Shown here piece by piece: positions 10,111 to 20,500 of a DNA stretch of 64,000 nt (position 1 is its first letter; each line of letters opens with the position of its first letter). The DNA lies in NCBI GenBank assembly GCA_963971225.1, contig OZ020267.1, forward strand, positions 89,951,648-90,015,647. Reading direction: 5' to 3'. A program made the translations under genes and the position numbers. The notes beneath the pieces are model-generated. The model saw only the letters and a list, made by a program, of their open reading frames with translations. It was not told the DNA's origin and did not search any database. Source of the DNA: Melieria omissa (lineage: Eukaryota > Arthropoda > Insecta > Diptera > Ulidiidae).

Positions 10111-10610
10111 GTTATGGTTCCAAAGGGAACCGGTTCAAAAAAGTATCAAGTCGGGCAGCCACCAACAAGGCTGCACCGATCTTGTTCAATCAAACACCGC
10201 GATTATCCACGTTATAAACTTTATTCTGCTCCGATCGAGCTCTAGACTAAAAGTGAGTACAATGTGTTGCTTAAGCCTACTCGTAACCTATGTCCGGCAC
10301 CGCTCCCATGGTGACGGCGATTCGCTGAGGTAGGCGATCCCACGGTGGACGCGGCGCGTGTGCTGTGTCAGCGCCTTGGCGTGCTGGTGTGGCGTAGCGA
10401 GGATCAGGTTGCAGCTCGAAGAGCGCTGACCATACACGCTGCCGAGGTCGCTGGTCACGTTGCTGCGCGCGTGTGGTAAGCAGCGCGGGAAAGTGCTGGC
10501 GTTGCATATTGCCGAGGTCGCTGGTCACGTTGCTGCGCGCGTGTGGTACGCAGCGCGGGAAAGTGCTGGCGTTGCATATTAGTTGGCCAGTGGTGGCCCC
10601 GTGCTAACTT
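10110..10610 (-). repeat. Errantivirus 5' LTR
   Basis: 501-bp partner of 4046-4545 with the same ends and the same internal 70-bp duplication. I see one substitution near the left end (ttccaaag against ttctaaag) and one extra A in a GGGAAAAGT run. It is flanked on the right by the target duplication TGTA (10611-10614). Confidence 0.94.
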
Positions 10611-10708
10611 GTATCTGTAATAAATAAGTAAATAAATATTAGTGTATTAGTGTTTGCGGGTATAATAATTACTTCTTGTTATTTCTGGTATGAGAGGGAC
10701 CAAACAAT

Positions 10709-11198
10709 GAGCCTATTTACACGAGGGCTTTTCCCCCTGCGTTAAAAGTCATGCGTGACGAGTTTGTTGGCGAGAAGTGGTGAGAAGTCAGCGGGGTAGG
10801 CAAACACGCACGGTCAGCGAATTCCAGGGGTTTTTTTGACATTTGCTTTGCTCTTTTTCGCACTTTTCTTCAAATTTCAAACCGGCCGGACGCTTTGCTA
10901 ACAATTATATTTACATCTTCCCTATTATTTAAATTTAAGCAGTTAATAGCCATTTCAGTGACTTCTAAAATATTTTCAATAATTTCTTCTTTGTTTAAAT
11001 CCATTTTCTTTTAATAATGAGAATATCACAAAAGACGCGAAAATGTGAATGAAAGAAAATTGGCCGCTTAAGCGTCCAAAAAGCCAAGCAAAGTTGCAAG
11101 TAAAAAGTCTTCATGTAAATGCATGAAGATTTACGCAGCAACTTCAAAAGAGAGTTACAAAAAACGCAGGGGGAAAAAGCCTTCGTGTAAATAGGCTC
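10709..11198. mobile_element. MITE with about 34-bp terminal inverted repeats
   Basis: Left end GAGCCTATTTACACGAGGGC and right end (inverted) GAGCCTATTTACACGAAGGC continue as matching arms for about 34 bp (to CCCCCTGCG/CGCAGGGGG). It is flanked by a 3-bp direct AAT, compatible with a Harbinger-type duplication but too short to be decisive. No coding sequence. It lies in the BEL leader. Confidence 0.7.
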
Positions 11199-11201
11199 AA
11201 T

Positions 11202-12351
11202 AATGGGGTGAACGATTGAACTTTTTTGAGTACAGGTGGGGTGTTTTTGTCCCACTGTATTCGCTTGGGGTGACACCAGCTGTGCAATGGGTGTATAAGT
11301 GCAGCACTATTGAAAATTATTCAATGTGCTGCGAAAATAGGCTACTCGTCCCACTGTATTCGCGTTTGCTTACTTCTGCCAGCGAGAGTGGTAAATTGCT
11401 TAGGCAGAAGTGCGAATAAGCAATTGCACTTGGAAGCAGCAGCGGGAGTGCTCGCTGCTCAGTGCTTGCTTATGTCGCACAAAAACAAAGCACGAAAATA
11501 CGTACAAGTGGGAGTGTGGGAATGCAGCGGGAGAAATGCTGCTTGCCTATTTACTGCACAAGAACAGTGCGTATTTGTTGGCTGCAGTGGAGTTTTTGCT
11601 GCTTCGGCAGCGAAGGTCGCACAAAAGAGATGGCGAAAATGTACAAAGCGCCGAATTGTGTGCAGTAGCGGAATTGCTTACTGCACTGCGCTTTTTTGTA
11701 CTAAGGGAAATATGCACGCGATAAGCGGGGTACCAGAATGAAAATTTGTATTCTGGATTTGGGGAGCGGGTATATATTTAGGGTAGATATATATTTATAA
11801 ATGTTATTTATATTTAGGGAATATAAATGTTTCCCTTATCTTTGTGGGCCCAGTGCCCGAGATTTGGGATCTCCCTTCTGGAGCTGCGTGTCCGCCGCTG
11901 TGCTGTGATGCTGTTGTTGTTTGTGCTGTTCTTCTCTGTTTTCCTTTTTCTCTGCGTCGTGGGTGTGTGTTGTTGTTTTGATGTGCGTGTTTTTGTTGCT
12001 ATTGTTTCTTGCACTGCACTGTCCACTGCATTTTTGTTTTACTTTCTTGAATTTGTACACTTTTTTTGTATTTTTTTTCTTAGTTTCTTGTAATTAGTTA
12101 GTTAGTGTTGCACTTTTTTTTGTTTGATTTGTGTTGTCAATATGTGTATTTGTTTGTCACTTTTCCACTTGTTGTCTTTTGTTGTAACTATGTTTGTTTT
12201 TTTTTGTTTTTTGTTGTCTTCTCACTTTTAGTTTATGCACTTGCACCTGTTGATTGTTTTTGATTGTTGATCGTTTTGTTTTTGAAATTGTTTTTTAATC
12301 ACTATTGCTTATAGTTTTTTGTTTTCTGTTTCGCGGCGCGGGTCCGCAGTA
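11202..12351 (-). other. BEL leader, non-coding
   Basis: Long region between the BEL primer site and gag. It contains a repeated word GTCCCACTGTATTCGC (11249-11264 and 11348-11363), many GCAGT/ACTGC-type short inverted words (11390-11720) and a strongly T-rich stretch (11880-12300). Several short open frames occur in it but none resembles a protein family. Confidence 0.55.
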
Positions 12352-12364
12352 GCTCGAAGGACCA
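12352..12364 (-). promoter_or_regulatory. BEL/Pao primer-binding site (tRNA-Tyr type)
   Basis: The minus strand reads TGGTCCTTCGAGC immediately after the 5' LTR. This is complementary to the 3' end (with CCA) of fly tyrosine tRNA, a primer used by Pao-type elements. The match ends after 13 nt. Confidence 0.75.
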
Positions 12365-12596
12365 TGTTTCGATCGCGGCGGAGCGGATAAATAAGTACAC
12401 GCGGTATGGTTCGGTTTTTGTGGTGTTTATTGTTAAACGTACTAATAACAAGTGAGTGGTACACGAAACATGAAACGATACAAACGGCCGAAGCCGGGGA
12501 GCAGAAAATAGGGGGAACATGAGTACAAAGGGAAAAGGAAAGATTGGGATTGGAGATGGGATCGACGGATCACTGAAGACAGCACTCATCTAAACA
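12365..12596 (-). repeat. BEL/Pao 5' LTR
   Basis: 232-bp partner of 583-814. It is bordered on the left by the primer site and on the right by the target duplication CCTAG (12597-12601), after which G1 pol resumes. Confidence 0.93.
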
Positions 12597-13241
12597 CCTA
12601 GTAGCTCATACACTTCCTTCAATATCAGAGACTCGAAATTCCGGACTTGATCTGAGTGCAATTCCAGCAGGTTTCGAATCTGGCCACCCAGTTGTTTACC
12701 AGCATTTCCGCGACCGTGGTGGCCTCCTGGTTAGGAATAGGATACACTTCGGTCCATTTGCTAAAATAGTCCATTACCACCAGCACATATTTGTTGCCTG
12801 GAGTGTTAAGTGGGAATGGCCCGGCGACGTCCATGGCAATCCGCTCGAAGGGCGCTCCCATGTTGTACTGCTGCATGCGGCCCCGAGATCTTCTTGTCGG
12901 CCCTTTTGCAGCCGAACATCGATCACAGCTCTTAATCCAATCGGCGACAGACTCCTGGCATCATACCCAGTAGAATCGTCTTTTTATTTTGGCGACAGTT
13001 TTTGTGATGCCTAGGAGCCGTCCATTGGAGTCGTTATGGTATGCCTCGATCACCTCATTGATCCTGCATTTCGGGACTACGATTAGTTAATTGCTGCTCC
13101 GGCCATCCACACTCTCCCACTCGCGGTATAGGCAGCCATCAGACGGCCGCAGGCTTTGCCACTGCGCCCAGTAAGCCTTCGCGATCGGGCCTTCACCGGC
13201 CATCTCCTGCCAGTCTGGACGTGTGCCTTGCTCCTTCCCTT
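12597..13241 (-). pseudogene. G1 gypsy integrase catalytic core (broken)
   Basis: The minus strand encodes the start of the integrase core: FERIAMDVAGPFP with the first catalytic Asp, then VLVVMDYFSKWTEVYPIPNQ and a VAEMLVNNWVARF stretch. The uninterrupted frame runs 12876-12625. Upstream (13100-12880) the zinc-binding segment is recognisable only in pieces. The core is cut from its C-terminal part (1-582) by the BEL insertion at CCTAG. Frame breaks on both sides make it non-functional. Confidence 0.8.
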
Positions 13242-13772
13242 CTATGATTTTTTTTTAAGATCCGTATTCTCGCGCTGGTCCTTTTGTATCCTCTCCGCAG
13301 ACCACTCTTCCTCTGACATAACGCTGACCAATCGGATGTTCACTATCTGCTCTTTGCTTTCGGCTTGTGAACAATGCCTGCATTCGGTTTTGCACGGACG
13401 GCGTGACAAGGCATCTTCATTTCCATGGCTGCTACCCGTGCGATGCTCTACCGTGTAGTCGTAGCTCTGCAACCGCTCGATCCACCGCGCCAATTGGCCT
13501 TCCGGATCTTTAAAGTTCAGGAGGCATTGCAATGCCGCATGATCTGTGCGCAGGCGAAACGTTTGCCCATACAGGAATTTGTGGAAGTGTTTCACGCATT
13601 CCAATACTGCCAGCAACTCCCTTCGTGTCACACAGTAGTTGCGTTCAGACTTCGACAAAATTTTGCTGTAGTATGCTATCACTTGTTCTTGGCCATATAT
13701 TATCTGTGATAGCACACCACCAATACTATGCCCACTTGCATCTGTATCCAGCACAAACATCTCTCCAGGCAC
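13242..13772 (-). pseudogene. G1 gypsy RNase H domain
   Basis: A 176-codon frame covering the RNase H domain of Ty3/gypsy Pol, which degrades RNA in the RNA-DNA hybrid during reverse transcription. Motifs in order are FVLDTDASGHSIGGVLSQ (first catalytic Asp), YYSKILSKSERNY, TRRELLAVL (catalytic Glu), RLRTDHAALQCL (catalytic Asp) and GNEDALSRR, followed by the basic connector toward integrase. It is preceded out of frame by the reverse transcriptase remains at 13811-14189. Confidence 0.85.
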
Positions 13773-13810
13773 GGGGAAGGCCAGAATTGGAGCAGTGCAC
13801 AGTTTTTCCT

Positions 13811-14189
13811 TCAGTTATGCAAAAGCCTGCTCCTGCTCTTCGCCAACGCGAAAGCTTGATTCTTTTTCGTCAGTTTGTGCAAGCTGCCGGCTATGTTCGC
13901 AAATCCAGGAACGAATCTTCGGTAGTATGTGCACAGGCCCAGGAAACTGCGGAGTTCGTGTAGATTGCGTGGCCGAGGCCACTCCTTCACCGCCGTGATT
14001 TTGCCTTCATCCATATGTACTCCGCGGCCGGAAACCGTGTGACCCAGATACTTGACCTCTTTTTGGAACAGCGAGCACTTCTTTGGGTTTGAGGCCGGCG
14101 TTTTGTATTCGCTCGAATACCTCCTTCAACTTTCCCAGGTGGTCGTCAAAGCCACACACACAATTATATCGTCCAGGTAATCCAGACAC
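13811..14189 (-). pseudogene. G1 gypsy reverse transcriptase, palm end and thumb
   Basis: Two overlapping pieces in different frames. The right piece contains the polymerase motif YLDD (14168-14179) followed by HLGKLKEVFERIQNAGLK. The left piece carries VKEWPRPRNLHELRSFLGLC and YYRRFVPGFANIA, the conserved thumb segment. Finger and early palm motifs are missing: on the upstream side the sequence jumps straight into protease remains, so the first half of the polymerase is deleted. Confidence 0.8.
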
Positions 14190-14463
14190 TATATTATATC
14201 CGCGACGATGAACTCATTTTCCAGGCTGCTGGTGCCGATAGCAATTGTTTTTGTTACTTTTCCTCTTAGTCACAGTCCTCAGCTGTATGCCATGCAGTGG
14301 TTCCCAGTACTTCAGAAGCTTCCTTTTTATGATCGAACAACTTCCTTTCTACAACAACTACATTTCCTTCAATCGTCAAGCTGCTCGGTTGTCGTTTCAG
14401 CTGCGAGACAAGGACGGTGGGGCAGCAGGTTGTGGGGATCACGCCCCTCTGGGCTGACCCTTT
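14190..14463 (-). pseudogene. G1 protease-region remains
   Basis: Degenerate minus-strand sequence between Gag and YLDD. Scattered matches to a gypsy protease region can be read, such as SLTIEGNVVVVERKLF and an IGTSS segment in shifted frames, with several stops. I call it protease-derived from its position and these fragments only. Confidence 0.4.
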
Positions 14464-15452
14464 TTAGTTAAACGACTCCTTGTCCTCAGCCCTGCGCTTG
14501 TTGGCTGAGCCTCGATCGTCAGTATGCCTCGCTTCAGGCGATTGCGATCGAGAACGGGAACGTCTCTTCCGTTGACGGCAGTCTCGTGCTATGTGACCCT
14601 GCTTGCCGCATGTCCAGCAAACAACTTCAGATGAGACCATCCGTGGCCTGACCGGTGTCTCAGAGCTTATGGCCTGGATCGGAATGCCGTTGTCCGACTG
14701 AATTTGGCGTATCCTTGCAGGTGCATACCGAGTGCTCCCAATACATGTCGCCTCATAGGTCATCGCGCTGGTAACCATCTGGCTGGCACTGCGACGTGTT
14801 TCCGGATCATGAAGACCTTCAATAAACGCCTCAATCTTCATCCTCTCGAGATCACCAGCGCCGAATTTCTGGTAGCGCAACTGTACGAGCCGCTCAATGT
14901 CTGCTGCATATGTCTACAGCGCCTCGTTGGCTCTTTGCCTGCGGTTATTCAGCTCACAGTAGTACAGCGTTCTGTTGTGCTCGTTGCTGTACTTCGCTGC
15001 CAATGCTCTCATGATGGCCTCATAATCACTTCTCGAACATTCCGGAACTGATTTAACCTCAGCCGCAGGACCTTTCAGCGCCAGTGCCAATCGCCGACCT
15101 TTCCTGATATAGGTCCACTGATTCTCCAAAGTAGCCAAGTCGAATTGCAGTTTAAATGTATCGAACGGCGTAGCACCATCATAAGTAGGAACTTCTGTTC
15201 GGGTGGCAAAACTTTCCGGAACCGGCGCCAAACGTTCTCGTGGCTGTACCTCTCTACGCCGCTCGTAGATTTTTCTGTTCACCGAATCCTCCAGACCGTC
15301 AACTCGTCTGTTCAAGGAATCATCCAGGTCATCGACTCGTTTGACCAAGTGTTCCACTTGAGCTCCCAGGTGTACCAACTTCACATGTAGCTTGTTGGAG
15401 ATTTCTTCCACTTTCTGCTCCAAGCACGCAGAATTTTCCTGAAGCTTTCGTT
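14464..15452 (-). pseudogene. G1 gypsy gag (one stop, N-terminus missing)
   Basis: Gag of the G family. From 15452 down it reads the end of the coiled coil (QVEHLVKRVDDLDDSLNRRV repeats), a capsid core (VPTYDGATPFDTFKLQFDLA, IRKGRRLALALKGPAAEV, YEAIMRALAAKY), a TAG at 14914-14916, then in the same frame IEAFIEGLHDPETRR, the zinc knuckle CWTCGKQGHIARDC and an RS-rich tail. The SAP-like N-terminus seen in G2 and G3 is absent: the sequence stops at 15452, head-to-head with G3. The TAG replaces a codon that is CAG in G2. Confidence 0.85.
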
Positions 15453-15466
15453 CACTAGTTCACAAG

Positions 15467-15699
15467 TTCGCGATAAGAAAACTGGTATAAAAGCAGCAGT
15501 GTGCAGCGCAATGAGTCGGAGTCTGTGTTAAGCAAGCAATGGGGAAATAGGCAATAGTAGTAGTGTAAAGTAGAACAAGTGTAAATTTGTAAATAAAGCG
15601 ATTGTTAGTTCTGACTGCGTTTTTGCGCTGAATAATTAAAGTTGTTTTATTTTCAAAACCAATCCAAACGAACCTTGGGAAACTTGGATTTTCGTAACA
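15467..15699 (+). repeat. G3 gypsy 5' LTR, 5'-truncated
   Basis: It matches the right half of the G2 LTR (28319-28551), beginning GCGATAAGAAAACTGGTATA and ending TTTCGTAACA. The TATA box (TATAAAAG, 15486-15493) is kept. About 210 bp of the LTR is missing on the left, where the sequence abuts the inverted copy G1 through about 15 unrelated bases. Confidence 0.88.
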
Positions 15700-15701
15700 T
15701 T

Positions 15702-15718
15702 TGGTGTCAGTAGTCAGG
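15702..15718 (+). promoter_or_regulatory. G3 primer-binding site (tRNA-Leu type)
   Basis: TGGTGTCAG followed by a diverged stretch, directly downstream of the LTR. G2 has TGGTGTCAGAAGT at the same position (28554-28566), complementary to a leucine tRNA 3' end. Confidence 0.7.
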
Positions 15719-15760
15719 ATTGTGTTACTGAAAGTAAAATAAAATTATAAAAACGCAGAC

Positions 15761-17134
15761 ATGGTTAAACTCGAGCTGCTGAAGGTGGACCAGCTGAAGA
15801 AGGAGCTGGCTGCCTGGAATTTGCCGACTGCTGGCGGTAAAGTGGAGTTGCAGCTGCGCTTGCGAGAGGCGTGTGAGGCACGAGGCATCGATTGGACTGT
15901 GCACGAGTTCGGAACGCAGGAGCTAGAGGCGTCGGCCAAAGTGGAGGAATCGCCTGCTGGTGCTGCGTCGATGCAAAGTACGGCTACAGCAGCTACGCCA
16001 CCACAAGCAATGGACATGAGCCAACTTATGGTCGCAATGAAAGGCATGTTTGAGGCTTCCAACCGGAAAATGGAAACTGAGAATCAGGAAATTTCGGCAA
16101 AAGTCGAAACAGCAAATCGAGAAATAGCAGAGCGAATGGAAACAAAACTCCAGGAAAATGCGGACAAATTTGAAAATGCGAATCGCGAGTTGTCCAGCAA
16201 GCTTCAGGAAAATTCTGCGCGCTTGGAGCAGAATGTGGAAGAGTTTTCAGACAGGATTAATGTGAGAGACGCGAGTAGAACATTTAAACAAACGAGTTGA
16301 CAGACTGGAGGATTCGGTGAACAGAAAAATCGACGAACGGCTTAGGGAGGTACAGCTGCGAGCAAGGGTGCAGTCAGATCAGGAAAGTTTTGCCATAGAA
16401 GTGCCTACTTATGATGGTACTCCGTCGTTCGAAACATTCAAACTACAATTCGATATGGCTGCTTTGGAGAGTCAAGGGACCGATGTTAGGAAAGGGCGGA
16501 GACTGATACTGGCTCTACGAAGTCCTGCGGCTGAGGTAATAAAAACAGTTCGGGAAGGTTTGAGAGGTGATTACGAGACCGTCATAAGGGCGTTGGCAGC
16601 CAAATACAGTGACGAGCACAACAAAATGCTGTATTATTGTATTAGGCGTATGCGGCAGATATTGAGCGGCTGGTACCACTGTCCTACCCAGAATTCAGCA
16701 TGGAAGTTTTGGAAAGGCTGACGATCGAGGCGTTCATCGAAGGCATTCTTGACCCGGAGACACGTGTGAGTACATTGATGATGATGAAGCCGACATTCCT
16801 TGAGACGGTGACAAGCGCATTGACGTATGAGGTGGCCTGGAGGGGAAGTTTTCGACATTCATTCAAAGGCGTCGAGCCCAATCTGGACGTGTCACGCAAA
16901 GCCAGACAATAAGCTCAGAGGCACCAGCGAGGCCGCGGGCTGTTTCATCTAGAGTCAGTTGCTGGCGCTGTGGTAAGCCACATAACACGAGACCGCCATC
17001 TGTCGCTCTGCCAAACCATTCTTGCAAAACCGAGCGCAGGCATGATTTGCAAGCCGAAAACAAGGGACAGATTGTGGATGTTCGATCGCTAAGAGTTCTA
17101 CAAGAGGAAGATTGGAAGAGAAGTTGAAGTGTTA
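15761..17134 (+). pseudogene. G3 gypsy gag with SAP-like N-terminus, broken, plus pol scrap
   Basis: Gag starts at ATG 15761 with a SAP-like motif at residues 4-35 (LELLKVDQLKKELAAWNLPT, then GGKVELQLRLREA). An acidic linker and a long coiled coil (residues 100-170) follow. The frame then breaks near 16270-16310, resumes with the capsid core (VPTYDGTPSFETFKLQFDMA, 16317-16721), breaks again, and continues (16700-16912) to a damaged zinc knuckle near 16955-16990. The knuckle is joined directly to an RNase H tail scrap (CKTERRHDLQ), the same kind of internal deletion as in G2. The copy ends where LINE copy A begins. Confidence 0.8.
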
Positions 17135-17470
17135 CGCGTGGGCAGACGTGCCGTTTTGTGCTCCGCGGTTCTTATTGTTTTTGTCCGTCCCAGCGTGTTT
17201 TAGTGTTCGTCAGTCTGATATGTCTCGTTCGTTGCTACGCCGCGTGTGCCTAATTAATAACCAATAATAAAAATAATAACCAATAATCCTAAATAATAAC
17301 TAAACATAACTTAAAACGCAAATGCAAAATCAAATAACAAATATTATCCCGTTATCCCGTTCTCGCTGTCGGCCGTATTGACCTCTGCTCGCGTTGTTTG
17401 TTATGGTTCATTGTCCGTGTCTCCCTCCTCCGTCCGTATTCAGTGGCGATACATGCGGTTCTCGACACTG

Positions 17471-17525
17471 AGAAATTGACTGTTCTGTGGTAAAGGCATA
17501 ACACCACAGAGCATAATCAATTTCT
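17471..17525 (+). promoter_or_regulatory. LINE copy A 5' UTR hairpin
   Basis: Arms GAAATTGACTGTTCTGTGGT and ACCACAGAGCATAATCAATTTC face each other around a short loop. The same structure, with some paired changes, occurs in copy B at 57988-58048. It ends about 55 nt before the start codon. Confidence 0.6.
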
Positions 17526-17581
17526 TAGTGCGGCAGATCGCATTCCCGGCTACTTTCCTTGTCCTTTAGCCCACCCAGGCC

Positions 17582-20500
17582 ATGGTGCTGGACAAATTTC
17601 GTATAGCCTTCTGCAACGTGCGCGGGCTCAGGGCGAACTTTTTTGCTGTATACGCGTTTGTTAACCTCCATAAACCCCATGTAATGGCACTAAGTGAAAC
17701 CCAGGTGTGTGGGGATGCAGATCCACTGGATTTCCACATCCCTGGTTACCACCTACTGCCATTATTCTCTCCTCACAGGGGTCTTGCCATTTATGTGTGC
17801 AGTAATGTTGCGTACCAGTGCCAGCAACAACTATACACGATGGATGCCGAATTTAGCTCCATGTGGGTTAAATTCAATATCCAGTCGCACATTCTGCACT
17901 TCTGCAGAATTTACTTATAACAAGTTTGATCTTCTCTCTGATTCTATTTCTCAGATTCTGGAATCGTATCCGAATAGTGAAATTGTAGTTGCTGGTGGTT
18001 TCAATATTCATAATTCCAATTGGCTACGCCATTCCAGCCACACAACTCCTGAAGGCTTATTTGTCGAGCTCTTTGCCGAGTCTAATAACTTGACTCAATT
18101 AGTGCATGAACCAACGCATATCCCCTGCGTTGCTGGGCAAGCTCTCAATACTCTAGACCTTTTTCTCACTTCACATCATGAAAAATATGATGTTGAAATG
18201 CACGCACCTCTTGGAAACTCAGACCATTGCACCATTGTGGCGGCTTTCTCATACTCTTCTATCCGCAATGCTTCGCTCTTAGCCCCGAACCGCCTAGTGT
18301 GGATGTATGAGAAAGCTAACTGGAGTGGACTTAATGAGTTTTTCACCCACTTCAATTGGAAATTGTGATTTCTTGATAAAAACATAAATGCCGCAGCCAA
18401 AATGGTTGAAGAAATAATATTATTAGGAATGCGGTCCTTCATTCCCAATAATAAAATTTGCATTAAACCTAAGGACAATATCTGGTTTAATGAGACATGC
18501 AGAATTGCTGTCAGGCCTAAAGAGGAAGCTTTCAGAACATGGCAGGCAAATAAAAATGCCACCACTGAACAGCTGCGTAAACAGGTTAGAAATCGATGCA
18601 ATGCCATCCTAAGGTGCCAAAAGTTTCTGCACGAACAGCGCCAAAGGAAAAAAGTTCTTCAATGCGTGGTAGTAAGAACTTCTGGTCATTCGTTAAGAAG
18701 ATGAAGAATCAAACATCATCTTCAATTCCAACTCTTCTTAACAATGATCAAATCATCACTCACTCGGTTGATAAAGCTAATTTGTTGGCTAAAATTTTCG
18801 CAGAGAATTCATCTCTGCCCCCCAGCGATCAACCACTACCCGTAGTCGAGAACGTATCTTGCTCTATGCCAGAAATTCATTTTCGGACACGGGTAGTTAA
18901 AAGAGTGCTTGCAAATCTCGATGTAAATAAGGCTTCAGGGCCGGACGGCATTCCAGCCCTTGTTTTGCAAAAGTGCGCTACCTCACTGGCTTGTCCATTA
19001 CGCAAACTTTTCAACATGTCATACTCCACAGGTGTATTTCCGACATGTTGGAAGGTAGCAAATGTTCAACCAGTTCCTAAAAAAGGCAAGACTACTGACC
19101 CTGCGAACTACCGACCTAAAGCAATCTGTTCGGTGCTTTCCAAAGTAATGGAAAGCATTGTCAACTTCAACCTTGTGAAATATCTGGAGCACAATAGACT
19201 GCTAAGTGACCGCCAATACGGCTTCCGAAGACAACGATCGACGGGAGAGCTTATGGCGGTCCTCACCGAGAAATGGAACTATAGCATTCTAAACCTCGAT
19301 GAAAGCAAGGTTGTTGCATTGGATATTTCCAAGGCCTTTGACTTGGTGTGGCATAAAGCACTCGTGTCTAAATTGATTGCCTATGGTGTTGGTAGTACCT
19401 TCTCTCGTTGGATTACGAGCTTCCTCTATGATCGCTCTATTCGTGTTATAATAGACGGCATAGCCTCGGAAAAGCATTCCCTTAGCGCGGGAGTGCCGCA
19501 GGGTTCGGTCCTTTCTCCAACCCTCTTCCTGATCTTCATCAACGACCTGTTGTCGTCGACGAAGAATCCCATCTACTCGTTTGCGGATGACAGCACCATT
19601 TGTCATTCATACTCTTTCACAAAGCGTCCCAGCTCTGTGGAGATTGAGAGAGAACGGCGCCGTATGAATGACACACTTAATAGCGACCTACAAACAATCT
19701 CCAAGTGGGGTCAAGCGAACAGGGTCGATTTTAATCCCCGCAAGACCCAATGTTGCCTGTTATCCCACAAACGAGTCTCCCCACATCCCAACACATCCCT
19801 GGTTATGGGTGGTGTGTGTATTGCGGAATCGGCAGCTCTTGATGTTCTGGGCATGTCCATTAAGAACGATCTTCGTTGGAACGATCATATTTCATCGAAA
19901 GAAGCAGCCAAGTGCCTCAGCTTCCTAGGTTGGTTGGTTAGGCTGGCTGACCCTCGGGGGGGTCTCACATAGACCATGTTGGTCCATAGTGGTACCAGAA
20001 AGGTTCTGGAGCTTCAGACCTGTATGTAGTTTGTCAAAAACGTTTTGCCAAATCTAAGTAAGTCGCTGCTTTTTTGTTCCGCGACTCTTTCCAAGGAAGG
20101 GAACGACGCGGATCCGAGGCAGCTGACCCGTGATCTGTAGAGAGCAGGGCAGTGGCACAGCAAATGCTCCAGGGTACCCTTGGCACTGTCTTCACCACAT
20201 CTTGTGCATGCATCACTTGGTACCAAGCCAAGTTTGGCAGCGTGGGACGGTGTCAGACAGTGTCCCGTGAGTATCCCGGTCAATAGTTTGCAATCATCTC
20301 TTCGGAGTGATAGTACAAACTCTGTGTTGTTGACATTATGTTCGCGAAGCATGATTTTTGCTGTCCTGTGAGATGTAGATCTCTCCCACATGGACGCCGC
20401 TTCACGAATCATATTCTCTTCTATTTCCGTCTTGAGCGTGGAGAGGGGTGGATGGATGTGTGGCTCGCTAACCGTAGGCAGTCGTGCCCCGGCTTTGGCG

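Larger units (their letters stand above)
4046..10610 (-). mobile_element. Errantivirus (gypsy-type, env-bearing), pol largely deleted
   Basis: LTRs at 4046-4545 and 10110-10610 begin AGTTA and end TAACT, the errantivirus signature. They are flanked by an exact 4-bp duplication TGTA (4042-4045 and 10611-10614). Internal order on the minus strand is: tRNA-Lys-type primer site, leader, gag, a stub of protease, scraps of the integrase C-terminus, an AT-rich region with tRNA-like hairpins, env, purine tract and 3' LTR. The reverse transcriptase, RNase H and integrase core are absent. LTRs differ by one substitution and one single-base indel that I can see, so the insertion is recent. It sits in the leader of the BEL element. 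Confidence 0.93.
583..12596 (-). mobile_element. BEL/Pao LTR retrotransposon, pol-deleted, inserted in G1
   Basis: The element is bounded by two 232-bp LTRs (583-814 and 12365-12596) that start TG and end CA on the + strand. It is flanked by an exact 5-bp target duplication CCTAG (578-582 and 12597-12601), the length usual for BEL/Pao. It reads on the minus strand: 5' LTR on the right, primer site, long leader, gag, protease, then directly a proline-rich tail and the 3' LTR. No reverse transcriptase, RNase H or integrase is present, so it could only move in trans. An errantivirus (4046-10610) and a MITE (10709-11198) sit inside its leader. Confidence 0.9.

Noticed and set aside
11216..11741. 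Overlapping + strand open frames of 60-140 codons in the BEL leader
   Set aside because: No domain, composition driven by repeated GCAGTG-like words, and antisense to the element.
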